The notes beneath the pieces are model-generated. The model saw only the letters and a program-made list of their open reading frames with translations. It searched no databases and was not told the DNA's origin. Both the position numbers and the translations under genes were made by a program. Shown piece after piece: positions 63,434 through 64,000 of a stretch of 64,000 nt of DNA (its first letter is position 1; every line of letters begins with the position of its first letter). Origin of the DNA: Nocardioides ganghwensis (GTDB lineage Bacteria > Actinomycetota > Actinomycetes > Propionibacteriales > Nocardioidaceae); contig NZ_JACXYX010000002.1 of the NCBI RefSeq assembly GCF_014779655.1, positions 186,001 to 250,000 on the forward strand, given 5' to 3'.

Positions 63434-64000
63434 TCAGGCCGTCAGCCAGCCTGCAGGCGGTCGGAACCACGGTCGCTCCTCGAGGATGCGTCGCCGGCGC
63501 TGCTCCCTGAGCTCGTCGAGGTGGACCGCCTCCGCCACAAGCTGTTCGTGCGAGGGGTGGTCCACCGGGGTTCCGTCGAGGAGCCGGTAGAGGTGCCGCA
63601 ACGAGGTGTGGAAGACGACCCTCGGCGCTCGCCTCCGACGGGAGTGACGACGCCACCACAGGACGTCGGCCGTGGACTCGACCCCACGTGGACGCCACCA
63701 GCCGGCGACGTACAGGTCGACGTGCGCCGGGAAGCGGCGCCCGCCGCGGTCGCGCGCCCCGTCGTCGCGCATCGGCTCGACCTCCTCGCCCGTCTCGACG
63801 TCGTGGATTCGGCTCCCGAGACCGGCGAGGTGCAGCAGGTGCTGCAGCACCGAGGCCCGCGGACTCGTCCGGCCCGTCTCCCAGCGAGCCACGACGGACT
63901 GGGACACGCCCAGGATCGCGGCGAGGCCGCGCTGCGACACGTCGAGCACCCGCCGGACGCGGCGTACGGTGCCCGGGATCCCGCCGTCGAACGGCCCCAT
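63434..64000 (-). CDS. XRE-family HTH protein with conserved C-terminal domain (may extend past window edge)
   Basis: 188 residues from an ATG at the last bases of the window; an earlier start outside the window is possible. The N-terminal HTH (VRRVRRVLDVSQRGLAAILG, VSQSVVARWETGRTSPRASV) is of XRE/Cro type. The C-terminal 110 residues are rich in Arg, Trp and His (FPAHVDLYVAGWWRPRG, RRAPRVVFHTSLRHLYRLLD, ILEERPWFRPPAGWL) and look like a stand-alone domain of unknown function. No toxin or phage gene is visible next to it. Its stop lies six bases from the end of the convergent hydrolase gene. Confidence 0.72.
   Translation of the reverse strand: MGPFDGGIPGTVRRVRRVLDVSQRGLAAILGVSQSVVARWETGRTSPRASVLQHLLHLAGLGSRIHDVETGEEVEPMRDDGARDRGGRRFPAHVDLYVAGWWRPRGVESTADVLWWRRHSRRRRAPRVVFHTSLRHLYRLLDGTPVDHPSHEQLVAEAVHLDELREQRRRRILEERPWFRPPAGWLTA

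Overview
The window is a chromosomal segment from a very GC-rich actinobacterium, most likely a Nocardioidaceae member (Nocardioides-like). The grounds are the frequent GTG starts and 1-4 base gene overlaps, actinobacterial-type ribosomal and RpoA sequences, a mycothiol-linked formaldehyde dehydrogenase, SigE-family sigma factors, and the core order alr / hydrolase / tsaE / tsaB / rimI. The genus is inferred, not proven.

Core backbone on the + strand, in four blocks. (1) 1-3297: end of rpsM, then rpsK, rpsD, rpoA, rplQ. (2) 7094-8519: truA and a methyltransferase. (3) 39491-40452: rplM and rpsI, then glmM at 42985. (4) 48195-57099: coaA (- strand), glmS, acpS, nnrE-nnrD, alr, alpha/beta hydrolase, a GNAT-TsaE fusion, tsaB and rimI. 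These supply ribosomes, RNA polymerase, UDP-GlcNAc and D-alanine for the wall, CoA and carrier-protein activation, and the tRNA t6A modification.

Accessory material sits between the blocks. 3370-7013 holds a ketopantoate-reductase-like gene, an ArsR-controlled four-gene operon with two matching operators, and a secreted calcium-binding-type protein. 8524-39251 is a long insertion relative to the usual truA-rplM neighbourhood. It carries a sortase, a P450, an aldo/keto reductase coupled to a disulfide-reductase-type flavoenzyme, an Nramp-like carrier, an ABC-F protein, acetyltransferases, a lipoprotein SGNH hydrolase, three acyl-CoA dehydrogenases, an HtrA protease, a SigE-family sigma factor, a large HTH-ATPase-TPR regulator, a 1,899-residue secreted amylopullulanase, citrate synthase and an amine-oxidase-like flavoprotein. 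40652-42910 is a repetitive secreted Ig-like protein. 44357-48150 holds small regulators and an AbiEi/DUF559-type putative endonuclease. 57190-64000 holds a type VII-secretion-like gene pair, a second sigma/membrane-partner pair, mycothiol formaldehyde detoxification and an XRE regulator.

Most unusual signals: (a) the putative endonuclease gene at 47095-48042 is bracketed by two pairs of 42-bp near-palindromic repeats. Each pair has an 11-bp gap and the two pairs face each other, so the layout resembles a REP-type mobile unit but with a DUF559-like nuclease. (b) A nested palindrome cluster at 18949-19047 is bounded by an 11-bp direct repeat. (c) There is a GNAT-TsaE fusion, an L17 with a sunset-like tail, a two-catalytic-domain amylopullulanase with three X25-like modules, and an uncharacterised WXG-like operon. 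No tRNA, rRNA, CRISPR array or recognisable insertion sequence was seen. No gene-free stretch exceeds 300 bases.
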